64,000 nucleotides of DNA from Muribaculaceae bacterium (GTDB taxonomy: Bacteria; Pseudomonadota; Alphaproteobacteria; Rs-D84), in assembly GCA_023665245.1 (NCBI GenBank), contig JAMPEH010000001.1, positions 124,001-188,000 on the forward strand, given 5' to 3'. Numbering within the stretch: position 1 is the stretch's first letter; each line of letters opens with the position of its first letter. The notes beneath the pieces were generated by a model, which worked only from the letters and a program-made list of their open reading frames with translations, ran no database searches and was not told where the DNA came from. Made by a program: the position numbers and the translations under genes. Positions 17,586 through 26,352 of the stretch are shown piece after piece.

Positions 17586-18056
17586 ATGATGAAAAAATTT
17601 GTTTTGTTCTTTGCGCTGGCGATATCTGCATGCGGATTCCGTCCAATGTTTTCCGGCCAGAATACGGATATATATGTTCCCCCAATTCGTGGTGTTAACG
17701 GTATTGAATTGCGTAATCGATTAAATGCCCAGTTTGGTGGCATGCATGATGCAACATCCGCCTATACATTGACCGTCACATTGGATGACCCAACCACTCA
17801 GTACAAGGCATTGGAACGCACCGGTGACGCCACGTGGCAACAGATTAGTTTGACGGCCAGATACGTTTTAACACATGGCGATACTCAAATTGCCGCGGGG
17901 ACAGAAACCGCATCTGAATCATATACATTTGTGCGATATTTGGTTGCATCAAATGCATCATATAATAACGCGGTTCAGAATATTATTCAGGTATTGGCAA
18001 CAAAAATTAGCACACGCGCAATTGCAGAGGTTGCAACCGATTCAAACGGCAAATAG
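17586..18056 (+). CDS. lptE: LPS-assembly lipoprotein LptE
   Basis: 156 aa. Plugs LptD and helps insert LPS at the outer membrane. Signal peptide plus lipobox ISAC followed by GFRPMF, the usual start of alphaproteobacterial LptE. The mature part fits the family (YKALERTGDATWQQISLTAR, ASNASYNNAVQNI). The order lptE-holA is conserved in many proteobacteria. The stop lies 2 bases before the start of holA, so the genes are co-transcribed. Confidence 0.85.
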   Translation: MMKKFVLFFALAISACGFRPMFSGQNTDIYVPPIRGVNGIELRNRLNAQFGGMHDATSAYTLTVTLDDPTTQYKALERTGDATWQQISLTARYVLTHGDTQIAAGTETASESYTFVRYLVASNASYNNAVQNIIQVLATKISTRAIAEVATDSNGK

Positions 18057-18058
18057 GC

Positions 18059-19048
18059 ATGAAGTGGAAAGAAAAGGATTTTAAATCATCAATCACGACG
18101 ACACCGGCTGTTCTGATTTATGGTGCGGATGCCGGCCAGGTTGATGAATTTTGTGACGTCGCGATACAAAAACTGGAAATTGAAAAAGACAATCTGTTTG
18201 CGCTGGATGCGGATGATTTGCGTGAAAAGCAAGATGCCCTGTTTGCCGAGGCGTGCACCCCATCAATGTTTGGTGGCCGCAAAATGGTTATAATTTCAAA
18301 TGCGGGTGACAGTGACGCAAAACTGATATCAGAATTGATTTCGCACCCGGGCCTGTCGGCAACAGTGATTGTTTGTGCCGGCGAATTACGGGCCGGTGGC
18401 GGCCTGCGGGCATTATTTGAAAATGACGATAAAATCGCTGCATTGCCGTGTTATATGGATGATGCACGCAGTCTTGCCGACCTGATACGCAATGAATTAT
18501 CTGCGGCCGCCGGTATCAGCCAGATTACACCCGATGCAATGGCGTATATGACAACGCACCTGGGGGGCGACCGCGGAATTACGCGTGGTTTTTTGGCAAA
18601 AATAGCACTGTATGTTGATGATAAAAAAATTGTTGAACTGGAAGATGTGGAAAAATGTCTGCCGGATACAGGGGCGGCCGATGCTGATGATTTTTTATAT
18701 TCTTTGACCGCCGGTTATATTCAGCAGACAATGATGGCATTGGACAGATTGCTGTATGCCAATATGGATCCGAACATGTTGGTTCGCAAATTGGATAAAC
18801 ATTTCAAGACATTATTAACAGCGGTGGTTGATGGACACCTGCCGCGCCTGTTTTGGAAGGTCGAAGATAAATTCAATCGTGCGCGCAAGATTTGGCCGGC
18901 GTCTGAAATTTCTGCGGTACTGGTACGTTTAAACGAATTGGAACGCCAATTGCGCACAACCGGCATGCCGGGCGAGGTTTTACTGCGTGATTTCGCATTG
19001 AAATTGGCAATGCGTGCGACAAAATTGTCTGTTAAAAAAAGGAATTAG
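18059..19048 (+). CDS. holA: DNA polymerase III subunit delta
   Basis: 329 aa clamp-loader subunit that opens the beta clamp. It matches HolA in length and layout: an N-terminal AAA+-like domain without a functional Walker A (PAVLIYGADAGQVDEFCD), a helical middle and a C-terminal collar domain (LYANMDPNMLVRKLDKHFKT). It sits between lptE and map with 2-base gaps, forming a tight operon lptE-holA-map-radC. Confidence 0.85.
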   Translation: MKWKEKDFKSSITTTPAVLIYGADAGQVDEFCDVAIQKLEIEKDNLFALDADDLREKQDALFAEACTPSMFGGRKMVIISNAGDSDAKLISELISHPGLSATVIVCAGELRAGGGLRALFENDDKIAALPCYMDDARSLADLIRNELSAAAGISQITPDAMAYMTTHLGGDRGITRGFLAKIALYVDDKKIVELEDVEKCLPDTGAADADDFLYSLTAGYIQQTMMALDRLLYANMDPNMLVRKLDKHFKTLLTAVVDGHLPRLFWKVEDKFNRARKIWPASEISAVLVRLNELERQLRTTGMPGEVLLRDFALKLAMRATKLSVKKRN

Positions 19049-19050
19049 AA

Positions 19051-19812
19051 ATGTTGGCATCTGTATATGCACCCAAAGATTTTAAACGCCTGCGTGCGGC
19101 GGGTGACTTGGTTGCGCGTTGTTTTGACCATATCACACCATATATCAAGGCGGGTATTTCCACTGGTGAAATTGACCGCATGGTTGCAGAATTTCTGCGC
19201 AGTAATGGTGCCCGGTCATCTGATTTGGGATATATGGGATATCCAAAAAGTATATGTACATCGGTCAATGATGTTATTGTGCATGGTATCCCCAGTGACG
19301 ATGTTATTTTAAAAGATGGCGATATCGTGAACGTTGACCTTACTGCCGAGTACAAGGGATTTCATGGTGACACATCGCGTATGTTTATGATTGGCAATGT
19401 CAGCCCACGTGCACGCGAACTGGTTCAGACATGCCAGGATGCCTTAAATGCCGCCATTTCAATTTGCGCACCCGGTGTGCCTTTATCTGAAATCGGTAAA
19501 ACAATAGAAGCGGTTGTGAAACCACATGGATTTTCAATATCGCGTGACTTTGTTGGCCATGGCATTGGCAAGGTTATGCACGATGACCCCCAGATATATC
19601 ATTTTTATGACAAGATGTGGGACCGGGTTAAAATGGTGCCAGGCCTGGTGTTTACGATTGAACCGATGATAAATACTGGCCGACCAGAATGCAAAATAGA
19701 CCCTGATGGTTGGACGGCGCGTACGGTTGACGGCGGCTTGTCTGCCCAGTGGGAACATACGTTGGGTATTACCGAAGATGGGGTGACGATTTTTACAGAA
19801 CGCATGGTATAA
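19051..19812 (+). CDS. map: methionine aminopeptidase, type I
   Basis: 253 aa. Removes the N-terminal Met. Metal ligands of the pita-bread fold are visible: the first Asp in VNVDLTAEYKGFHGDTSRMF, a second Asp in the same stretch, His in GHGIGKVMHD, Glu in TIEPMIN and Glu in WEHTLGITEDG. The length and absence of an N-terminal extension fit type Ia. It starts 2 bases after holA and ends 2 bases before radC. Confidence 0.95.
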   Translation: MLASVYAPKDFKRLRAAGDLVARCFDHITPYIKAGISTGEIDRMVAEFLRSNGARSSDLGYMGYPKSICTSVNDVIVHGIPSDDVILKDGDIVNVDLTAEYKGFHGDTSRMFMIGNVSPRARELVQTCQDALNAAISICAPGVPLSEIGKTIEAVVKPHGFSISRDFVGHGIGKVMHDDPQIYHFYDKMWDRVKMVPGLVFTIEPMINTGRPECKIDPDGWTARTVDGGLSAQWEHTLGITEDGVTIFTERMV

Positions 19813-19814
19813 AA

Positions 19815-20510
19815 ATGTCCACCAACAATAATGATAATCAATTTCGCACGGGTCATCGCAGCAGATTGCGTGAAAAGTTTTTATCGGGCAAATTGAATCA
19901 GGCGGAACGCCTGGAATTATTGTTGGCCGATGTTATCCCGCGACGTGATGTTCGCATATTATCCAGACAACTGTTGGATAAATTTGGCAATATATCACAA
20001 ATATTGGGGGCGCCGATTGATACATTAGAATCTGTTGACGGTATTGGTCATGTTGTGGCACTGCATTTAAAGTTGATAAATGAAATAATGTTGGATGGAT
20101 ATCGTGTCAAAATGACCGAAACCAAGGTTTTTCATGATGCGAAATTAATCAATGATTATTGTCTGACAATGCTGGCGGGCAAACAAATTGAAGAAATGCA
20201 TGTCTTGTATTTGGATAAAGATTATCGTTTATTATCGGATGATACGCACAGTGTCGGCACACTGGATTGGTCACCGATATATGAACGTGATATTGTGCAT
20301 CGTGCACTGAATTTAAATGCACGTGTTATAATCATGGTGCATAATCATCCCGGTGGTACGGCCACATTTTCTGATGAAGATGTTATTGCTACAAATAAGA
20401 TTCGCGCAATGTTGGAACCATTACAGATTGCATTTTACGATCATTATCTGGTCGCAAACGGTATATTGTATTCAATGAACAATCTGCATTTTATAGATAA
20501 ATCAAAATAG
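19815..20510 (+). CDS. radC: RadC-family JAB-domain protein
   Basis: 231 aa. An N-terminal helix-hairpin-helix part (LESVDGIGHVVALHLKL) is followed by the JAB/MPN metalloprotease-like domain with the zinc motif HNHPGGTATFSDED. I start at the ATG at 19815, directly after map; longer frames only run back into map. RadC proteins are widespread; the old link to DNA repair is doubtful and the biochemical role is not settled. The 3' end overlaps the convergent gene by 9 bases. Confidence 0.9.
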   Translation: MSTNNNDNQFRTGHRSRLREKFLSGKLNQAERLELLLADVIPRRDVRILSRQLLDKFGNISQILGAPIDTLESVDGIGHVVALHLKLINEIMLDGYRVKMTETKVFHDAKLINDYCLTMLAGKQIEEMHVLYLDKDYRLLSDDTHSVGTLDWSPIYERDIVHRALNLNARVIIMVHNHPGGTATFSDEDVIATNKIRAMLEPLQIAFYDHYLVANGILYSMNNLHFIDKSK

Positions 20511-21128
20511 TTCGGATACGTCGCATATTTCACGCATGGATGTTTTACTGATTTCAACCATTTGATTGTTTTCCAATCTGTATATCGAACGATATGCCAT
20601 TGTTGGTGTTGTATAATCATCACCCATTTCACGCCCGATTTTTTCAATACTGAACAGTGGCGTAAACGAGAAACGTAATTTTTGTAATGCACAGTCTGCA
20701 CTTTCAATCGTTTGCATGTCTGGTGGTGTGATGTCAATAAATCCATCAACCGTCGCGATTTCGATTTTATATGTGTTGGTAAAATGACTGGTGCCGTTTT
20801 CAATATGTGTGCGGGTAATGCGGTCCATCCGGCCATCACGATTTAAATCATGCATGTAAACACGTACACTGGTGATGCCCACACCGTATTCATCCGGCGC
20901 GTTTTCTTGTGCATTGCCGGGGTTATGTAGTCCGTCGTTAAAACTGTCAAAATCAATGGCAATATCCGCATTGTTGTCTGGAATATTTATTGGTGATGTG
21001 ACTGCAATATTTGTATTAGCCGATTGTTTTTTTTCTTGTGTCGTCAGTATATACATCAACACGCCGATAATAACCAGTATTATGACAACAAATATTATAC
21101 GTGCATGGGATGTTGTTTGTTCTGGCAT
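20502..21128 (-). CDS. hypothetical single-pass membrane protein
   Basis: 208 aa with one N-terminal transmembrane helix (ARIIFVVIILVIIGVLMYIL, about residues 9-28) and a periplasmic domain that I do not recognise. It contains VYMHDLNRDGRMDRITRTH, which resembles a calcium-binding DxNxDGxxD loop as in FG-GAP/dockerin-like repeats. The start at 21128 follows AAGGAATTGACACA. It is the third gene of a minus-strand group with 22231-21146 and 23389-22238, probably one transcript. Confidence 0.65.
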   Translation of the reverse strand: MPEQTTSHARIIFVVIILVIIGVLMYILTTQEKKQSANTNIAVTSPINIPDNNADIAIDFDSFNDGLHNPGNAQENAPDEYGVGITSVRVYMHDLNRDGRMDRITRTHIENGTSHFTNTYKIEIATVDGFIDITPPDMQTIESADCALQKLRFSFTPLFSIEKIGREMGDDYTTPTMAYRSIYRLENNQMVEISKTSMREICDVSELF

Positions 21129-21145
21129 TGTGTCAATTCCTTGGG

Positions 21146-22231
21146 TTATATTTTTGTGCGTGTGCCGACGCGCCATCCTTCGACCTGGCGGATTACATTG
21201 GCAACACTTTGTAATTCCGTGTCGTTTAAACTGCTGATTGTGCGCCGCACATCCAGACCGGTCTGGCGTGAAATAGTATTTGCGTATTGTACGGGTTTGT
21301 TTTTATCTGCCTCGGGTGCGTACCGTTTTATTGCATTTATTATTGTCAGATTATTATACGATGGTGACCGCAACAATGATTTTATCGCCTGCATACCGTC
21401 TGCTTCAGATGCATATACCGCAAATCCACCCGCATTACCAATGGCACCATATTTATTACCGCGAATATTACCAGGATTTGTATTGCGCCATGCGCGTGTG
21501 CCACCACTGTACTGATATTTTGTGCCATCTGGATATGTGTATATAACACTGTTATTTGGGCCACTGGTGGCGGTTGCATTGCTGTGTACTGGGATTGTTT
21601 CATGCGATGTCGGCGGTATCAGGTCAGGGAATCGTTCCCTGTCTTCGTCGGTTGGGGTATATGATATCCGTTCTTTTTGCTGTGGTTGGTCGTCATTATA
21701 AACTGCTTCTATCGCACCGGTTTCTTCATTTTTGATATATTCAATGTCCGGTACTTCGACAGATTCAATATCCTTTACATCCCCATCACCAAAATCAATT
21801 CCAGAATCATAAATGTCAATGCCTTCAAACAAGGATTCGTCCGGACTTAAATGTTCATTGCGGGCATCAAGGATTGTTTGCACATCGCTTAATGATACCT
21901 GAATCTGGGCACAACCACGTCCAATTAAATCGCCGCCATAAATTGCATTTACAATCGGGCCGATAATTGCCAGTGTTCCAAATATTATGACTAAATTTCT
22001 GATGTTTGTCATAACATCAGTATTGGCGCCGCGTATTTTTGAAATACCCCATCCAAATATTAAAATCACGGTTATCAGATATATGAAAGCCCATGCGTAT
22101 TCAATAAATGTTTCAAAACTGCGAATAATACATGATGGATCTTCCAGATATAAATATTGTTGCGCACTATCCGTGCCCAAAACCTTAAAACCAGAATTAG
22201 TTAATAAACGGATTATTGATTCTATTTCCAT
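21146..22231 (-). CDS. inner-membrane protein fused to a muramidase-like NPGN domain
   Basis: 361 aa. After about 30 residues come two strong hydrophobic segments (YAWAFIYLITVILIFGWGI and LVIIFGTLAIIGPIVNAIYG), spaced like a VirB2/TrbC-type pilin subunit. An acidic linker (about 105-240) follows, then a C-terminal domain of about 120 residues containing GGTRAWRNTNPGNIRG and SEADGMQAIKSLL. The same domain forms the C-terminus of the secreted protein at 25303-26025. The GTRAWRNxNPGN signature is known from phage lysins and peptidoglycan-active proteins, so wall remodelling for a secretion machine is plausible. T4SS membership is inference only. Confidence 0.55.
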   Translation of the reverse strand: MEIESIIRLLTNSGFKVLGTDSAQQYLYLEDPSCIIRSFETFIEYAWAFIYLITVILIFGWGISKIRGANTDVMTNIRNLVIIFGTLAIIGPIVNAIYGGDLIGRGCAQIQVSLSDVQTILDARNEHLSPDESLFEGIDIYDSGIDFGDGDVKDIESVEVPDIEYIKNEETGAIEAVYNDDQPQQKERISYTPTDEDRERFPDLIPPTSHETIPVHSNATATSGPNNSVIYTYPDGTKYQYSGGTRAWRNTNPGNIRGNKYGAIGNAGGFAVYASEADGMQAIKSLLRSPSYNNLTIINAIKRYAPEADKNKPVQYANTISRQTGLDVRRTISSLNDTELQSVANVIRQVEGWRVGTRTKI

Positions 22232-22237
22232 GACATA

Positions 22238-23389
22238 TTATTTCTTTGATGCGGCATTTGTAAAAAATCCGGGAATTGCAAAGTCTTCATCGTTTGCAGC
22301 AACACCGGCCCATCCAAACAGGTCGCCCATCAATCCAGAATCATCACGGCGTGCCTTTTTAAATGGCAAAATGTTTTTCAGTTTACCAATCTTGCCATGA
22401 TTTTCTGTCTTTGGCGTGGTGGCAATTTTATCTTGGTTTTCTGCAAATTCCGTGGCCAGTTGTTCCAGCGTTGCATCTGTATCTGCGGCGACCTGTGAAA
22501 TCTGGTCGTCGTCCGCATCATTGTCAAATGCATCAAAATCTGGGGCAGGGGCTTCGTCTGCCATCATTATATCATGTTCAATATCTTCACGCAGTGGTGT
22601 CATGCTTTCCAATAATTGTTCCAATGTTTTTTCTGTTGTTAGCGCCGGGGCAGATTCAACAATCATGTCTTCGATTGTGTCGTCATCAGTTATGTCAATA
22701 TCAACATTTGCATCTGGCATATCTTCGGCCAATTCATCTATAACTGGTGCCTGGTCTGACGCAATTGCATCTGTAATTTCTGGCGCATCATTTTCAATTA
22801 CATCTGATTCTGGCTCTGGGATAATTTCATCTGGTGCTGATTTTGATGTTAACACGGACAGTATCGACACAACATTTGGTGTATCTGCAACTTCTGATAC
22901 CGGTTCTGGTTCAATTGTTGCGCTTGTAATTGGTTCTTCTATTGCGGCCTTTTTCTTGGCTGATTTGGGCCGCCCACGTGATTTTTTTACCACAATCGGT
23001 TCCGGCTGTTCAACAGGGCCTGTGTCTTCAATGGTGTCAGGTTGGGTTTCTATAATCGTCGGTTCTGTTTCTGCAACATCTGGGGTGATACTGATTTCCG
23101 GTACATCCGTTTGTGAAACAGGCACCGTTATATCGTCAGATGTTTCATGCACTGTGGGAATGTGTGTATCAGAAATTGGTTCTGATTCCGCATTTGTTGA
23201 AAATGCCACCGCATCAATTGCCGGTGCTGATACCGTGCCATCTAATGCATCTGCGCGGTCAACAGGAACGCCGAATAAAACGGTGTCATTTCCCAGACTT
23301 AATGCATTTCGCACCTGGTCAAACGCCGACCGAATATCGTTCATGTCAAAAATTTCGCTACCAGAAATATAGATGATTTTAGTCTTCAT
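22238..23389 (-). CDS. acidic, mostly disordered protein with an AT-hook-like motif
   Basis: 383 aa, not recognised. A short folded start (MKTKIIYISGSEIFDMNDIR) is followed by about 250 residues rich in D/E/P/T/V, interrupted by the basic KKSRGRPKSAKKKAA, which contains the AT-hook core RGRP. The C-terminal 50 residues are again basic then hydrophobic (KLKNILPFKKARRD, LMGDLFGWAG). The strong composition bias makes the complementary strand look open over 950 bases, but that frame has no support. It is first in the minus-strand group ahead of the NPGN-domain membrane protein. Confidence 0.6.
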   Translation of the reverse strand: MKTKIIYISGSEIFDMNDIRSAFDQVRNALSLGNDTVLFGVPVDRADALDGTVSAPAIDAVAFSTNAESEPISDTHIPTVHETSDDITVPVSQTDVPEISITPDVAETEPTIIETQPDTIEDTGPVEQPEPIVVKKSRGRPKSAKKKAAIEEPITSATIEPEPVSEVADTPNVVSILSVLTSKSAPDEIIPEPESDVIENDAPEITDAIASDQAPVIDELAEDMPDANVDIDITDDDTIEDMIVESAPALTTEKTLEQLLESMTPLREDIEHDIMMADEAPAPDFDAFDNDADDDQISQVAADTDATLEQLATEFAENQDKIATTPKTENHGKIGKLKNILPFKKARRDDSGLMGDLFGWAGVAANDEDFAIPGFFTNAASKK

Positions 23390-23472
23390 AAGAAACCTTC
23401 CACTGCTTGTCGGGGTATATTATACCACATTTTAGTGTTGAACGCATATAAAAAATATCTTAAAATATAGCC

Positions 23473-23682
23473 ATGGCCGATATAAAACAACAAATTTTTC
23501 AAGAATTGTCTGCACTGGAAGACGCGGCATCGCGCCTGCGTGCCACGGCGGTCAATGCGGGCAAACAAACAGATTTAGAGGTTGCAATCCTGACCGAGCA
23601 GGTGCGTGTACTGCGTGATAAAAACGCCCGTGCATCCCAAATGATTGACCAATCCGTGTCTATATTAAAGAAGTTGCAATGA
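23473..23682 (+). CDS. small coiled-coil protein upstream of zapA
   Basis: 69 aa, helical throughout with a heptad pattern (LEVAILTEQVRVLRDKNARA). It overlaps the start of zapA by 4 bases (ATGA). Short coiled-coil partners next to zapA are common in Alphaproteobacteria and may act like ZapB or a linker for FtsZ-associated ZapA; the exact role is inferred from the neighbour. Confidence 0.65.
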   Translation: MADIKQQIFQELSALEDAASRLRATAVNAGKQTDLEVAILTEQVRVLRDKNARASQMIDQSVSILKKLQ

Positions 23683-23957
23683 GTGTAGTATCCATACCAA
23701 TCGTTAACAAAAATTATCCCATGGGATGCGAAGATGGCCAGGAATCGCGTCTGATTGAATTGGGGCAAATGGTGGATGCCCGCGCCCGTGAAATTTTGGA
23801 TAAAATAGGGCCGTTGCCGGAAAGTGCACTGTTGGCAACATTGTGTATTGTTCTTGCGGACGAGGTTCGAAATCGTCCCGCCGCTGCGGCATCTGATGCG
23901 GATTTGCGTGAAATTTTGGCCCGTATCCGCGAAATTAAATCAAAAATTAATGCTTAA
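23679..23957 (+). CDS. zapA: cell division protein ZapA
   Basis: 92 aa. Binds and bundles FtsZ at the division ring. The pattern VSIPIVNKNYPMGCEDGQES followed by RLIELGQMVDARAREI is the usual ZapA N-terminal sheet and first helix, then a coiled-coil dimer helix at the end (LREILARIREIKSKI). The length is standard. Translationally coupled to the small coiled-coil gene before it. Confidence 0.88.
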   Translation: MSVVSIPIVNKNYPMGCEDGQESRLIELGQMVDARAREILDKIGPLPESALLATLCIVLADEVRNRPAAAASDADLREILARIREIKSKINA

Positions 23958-23973
23958 GGGGATTTATAAAAAC

Positions 23974-24000
23974 GGGTGTCACTTGACACCCATTTTTATT
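23974..24000. terminator. bidirectional terminator after zapA
   Basis: Stem GGGTGTCA/TGACACCC (23974-23981 with 23984-23991), then ATTTTTATT. The stop codon of the convergent gene lies in its tail. Confidence 0.85.
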
Positions 24001-25132
24001 ACAATGTATTTACCTTACTCTGCATCATCAGATTAATTGGCATGTTGTTGTTTTGTGCCATAATATTTCTATCAACAGGCGAGAATTTGGGAATCACGCC
24101 TTTGAAATATTTATCACGTGCCATTTTTTGCAACATCTGTGTCGGCATTTGATTTAATTGTTCACGTGTGACGGAATTGTTGCCTTTTAATATATATTCA
24201 ATCAGTTGTGCGCGTGGCATTGATTCAACGCGGGCAAATTCTTGGGCATATTGGATGCGGGCAATCTGTTGTGTGTTGGATGCAAATACATTGTTTGTAT
24301 CCCATGCATCAAACAGATATCCAATCCGTTCACGATTATGCGCGGTAAATACAGGTTTGCCATTTGGGTCGGCAACGTATTGGCCGTTTTCGATGCGTCC
24401 ACGTCCAACATACATAATCATGTGAAACTTTCTTTTGTTGCCGCGTGTACGTGGCACAATCAGCATCGCGCCCGGTTCAATCGCATCCACAGAAAAGTTT
24501 TTTTGTTCAAATATGGTTGAATATTTTATGATGGCTTCGTCGGTCGTAGCGTGATTCCGTGCCAGGTATTTATCCATTGCCACCACATATGCAGAATCAG
24601 ATTCATGCATTTTGCCTTCGAATATGCAGTTGTCAAATCCGTTTGCGTGTGTGTATTTCTTGCGCATTTGGGTTTTGAATGCGTCGCACGCACGATTGGC
24701 ATACTGTGGGACAATTGTTAATGTATCGCCCATTTCGTCCAGTGCGCGTTGCAACTGTGTATACTGACCGTATACACAGTGAAATCCAATCGGTGCACCT
24801 GGTAATTCTTTACGAACGGCGGTACGGTATCCGCTTTTTCCAACATATGGTGCCAATCGTTGTTGCGCATCCAGCATATTTTCCATATATACATTGCACA
24901 GATTTTCTGCCTTGGTATCCAACAGCATTTCTTCATTATACACATCAAAGAAATGCACATCGGCTTTTTCTGCCAACGCCAATAAATCTGATGTGACGGT
25001 ATGTGATGTGACCTTGGCTGTTAAATTATTGCTTCCAGATTCAGATATGACCTGGGCCGTGGCATTGTTGCTGGTATTCATAGACAATCCCATCCCGGCA
25101 ATTATATATGGAACAATTATCTTAAATTTCAT
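23999..25132 (-). CDS. secreted protein of unknown function
   Basis: 377 aa with a signal peptide (MKFKIIVPYIIAGMGLSMNT). The mature protein has NLCNVYMENMLD, PIGFHCVYGQYTQLQ and a strand-rich part with MLIVPRTRGNKRKFHMIMYV. The early Cys and the later FHMIMYVGRG are reminiscent of CHAP/NlpC-type cysteine peptidases, but I cannot assign the family. Its signal peptide resembles that of the next gene upstream (25303-26025), and both have the same kind of structured leader RNA, so they are probably co-regulated. The start at 25132 follows GAAGAGGTTATGAC. Confidence 0.7.
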   Translation of the reverse strand: MKFKIIVPYIIAGMGLSMNTSNNATAQVISESGSNNLTAKVTSHTVTSDLLALAEKADVHFFDVYNEEMLLDTKAENLCNVYMENMLDAQQRLAPYVGKSGYRTAVRKELPGAPIGFHCVYGQYTQLQRALDEMGDTLTIVPQYANRACDAFKTQMRKKYTHANGFDNCIFEGKMHESDSAYVVAMDKYLARNHATTDEAIIKYSTIFEQKNFSVDAIEPGAMLIVPRTRGNKRKFHMIMYVGRGRIENGQYVADPNGKPVFTAHNRERIGYLFDAWDTNNVFASNTQQIARIQYAQEFARVESMPRAQLIEYILKGNNSVTREQLNQMPTQMLQKMARDKYFKGVIPKFSPVDRNIMAQNNNMPINLMMQSKVNTL

Positions 25133-25186
25133 GTCATAACCTCTTCAATCTGTCTGCACCACGTCACAGGGACGGGACTTATTATC

Positions 25187-25292
25187 GGATTGGTTCGTTG
25201 TGACAGAAAAATCTCAACGTACATTCAAGTGCTGTTTTTCTTTGCACCCCGGCACGCCATCTGGCAGCCCGCCCCAAATCAGGGAACCAAAA
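25187..25292 (-). ncRNA. structured leader RNA, type II (copy 1)
   Basis: Minus-strand leader upstream of the secreted protein ending at 23999. Closing stem TTGGTTC with GAACCAA, then CCC-loop-GGGG, CGGGCTGC, a conserved TGAATGTACGT and a variable hairpin before the closing strand. Copy 2 at 26106-26221 keeps all these blocks while its variable stems differ in sequence but still pair, which points to a conserved RNA fold. Confidence 0.6.
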
Positions 25293-25302
25293 ATTTTGTT
25301 TT

Positions 25303-26025
25303 TTATCTAACCCGTTGCTGGGTCATTGCCATCGCATATTGCGGTGCATCAATTTTGTTTTCGTGGCCCGGTACCCATCCTTCCAGTTGACGGATAGATT
25401 GCGCCACCATATTCAGTTGGGTCGGATTCAAACTGCTTAATTTTGTATTTGCAGTCAGACCTGTCAACCGTGTTAATTTGCGTGTATATGCACGCCAATT
25501 GCTGTAATCATATCGTTTTAATGCGTTCGCAATGGTCAGATTTTGATATGAATTCGTTCTCAGCAATTTGTGCAGTGCCTGCATACCTGTTTCTTCATCT
25601 GGGAATACGGCGAAATTGCCGGCTTCGCCAATTGCACCGTTGCTTTTTGCAAAATCGTAATAACGCAGGTTGCCCGGGTTGTTATTACGCCATGCGCGTG
25701 TGCCACCATTGCGAACTGTGCGACGACCATCGCTGTATACATACACAACAGATTTGCCCGACTGTTCTGCGCGTGTCGGTGTTAATTGTTGTGCCAGAAT
25801 ACGGTTGATTTGTTCGTCAATCATACGGTCGGCCACTGTGTCTGGCACAATTTCAAATACAGGAACTGTATCAGGTGCCGCCACAGGCTTGGCATTATTA
25901 TAATTTTCTGTTTTAAATTTTTTATTGCTGTCGGATGTTGCGTTCTGTGATGATGCATTGCTTATCGGTGCCATAACCATCGCAGCAGTACTGATAACAT
26001 ACGGCAGTAGAATTTTATAAGACAT
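25303..26025 (-). CDS. secreted protein with C-terminal NPGN muramidase-like domain
   Basis: 240 aa with a signal peptide (MSYKILLPYVISTAAMVMAP). About 75 residues of linker precede a domain with VYVYSDGRRTVRNGGTRAWR, NNNPGNLR, PDEETGMQALHKLL and SIRQLEGWVPG. The same domain ends the membrane protein at 21146-22231 (GGTRAWRN, NPGN, GMQA, RQVEGW shared). Likely acts on peptidoglycan in the periplasm or outside, judging from the presence of this signature in phage lysins. The start follows AAAAAGGGGTAAAAT, and a type II leader RNA lies upstream. Confidence 0.7.
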   Translation of the reverse strand: MSYKILLPYVISTAAMVMAPISNASSQNATSDSNKKFKTENYNNAKPVAAPDTVPVFEIVPDTVADRMIDEQINRILAQQLTPTRAEQSGKSVVYVYSDGRRTVRNGGTRAWRNNNPGNLRYYDFAKSNGAIGEAGNFAVFPDEETGMQALHKLLRTNSYQNLTIANALKRYDYSNWRAYTRKLTRLTGLTANTKLSSLNPTQLNMVAQSIRQLEGWVPGHENKIDAPQYAMAMTQQRVR

Positions 26026-26105
26026 ATTTTACCCCTTTTTGCAATCAAACTGACATACAGGCAATCGCCCAACGTCCAATTTTTGTTCTTGTTCTATTTG
26101 TTTTG

Positions 26106-26221
26106 ATTGGTTCGTCGCGGTAAAAGAATATTACGACGTACATTCAGACACTTTTTATAACCAAAGCATCCCGGCTTGCCACCACATTTTCAGCAGCCCG
26201 CCCCATATCGGGGAACCAAAA
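26106..26221 (-). ncRNA. structured leader RNA, type II (copy 2)
   Basis: Minus-strand leader of the NPGN-domain protein. It shares TTTTGGTTCCC, GGGGCGGGCTGC, GCCGGG, TGAATGTACGT and ACGAACCAATC with copy 1 in the same order. The hairpin arms between ACGT and ACGA (CGTAATA/TATTACG-like) differ in sequence from copy 1 but stay complementary. Confidence 0.6.
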
Positions 26222-26352
26222 TTAGCATCCTAATAATAATGACAAAATAAAAAATGTCAAGTCTAAATTTAAAAAAATATGCATTTTGTTGATTCAGGGA
26301 CGTTTTTTTTCTGTTGTTATTTTTTTACAAATGTTTTAAATTTTTCAGTATC

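Noticed and set aside
22416..23372. 318-codon open frame on the plus strand, Ser/Val/Ile-rich
   Set aside because: Mirror of the Asp/Glu/Pro-rich gene on the minus strand; no start signals, and its composition is explained by the complement.
25140..26230. Type II leaders as a CRISPR-like or plain repeat pair
   Set aside because: Only two copies, each upstream of one gene and separated by a gene; they differ in loops while keeping stems, which fits RNA structure and not an array. No CRISPR array or cas gene is seen anywhere in the window.
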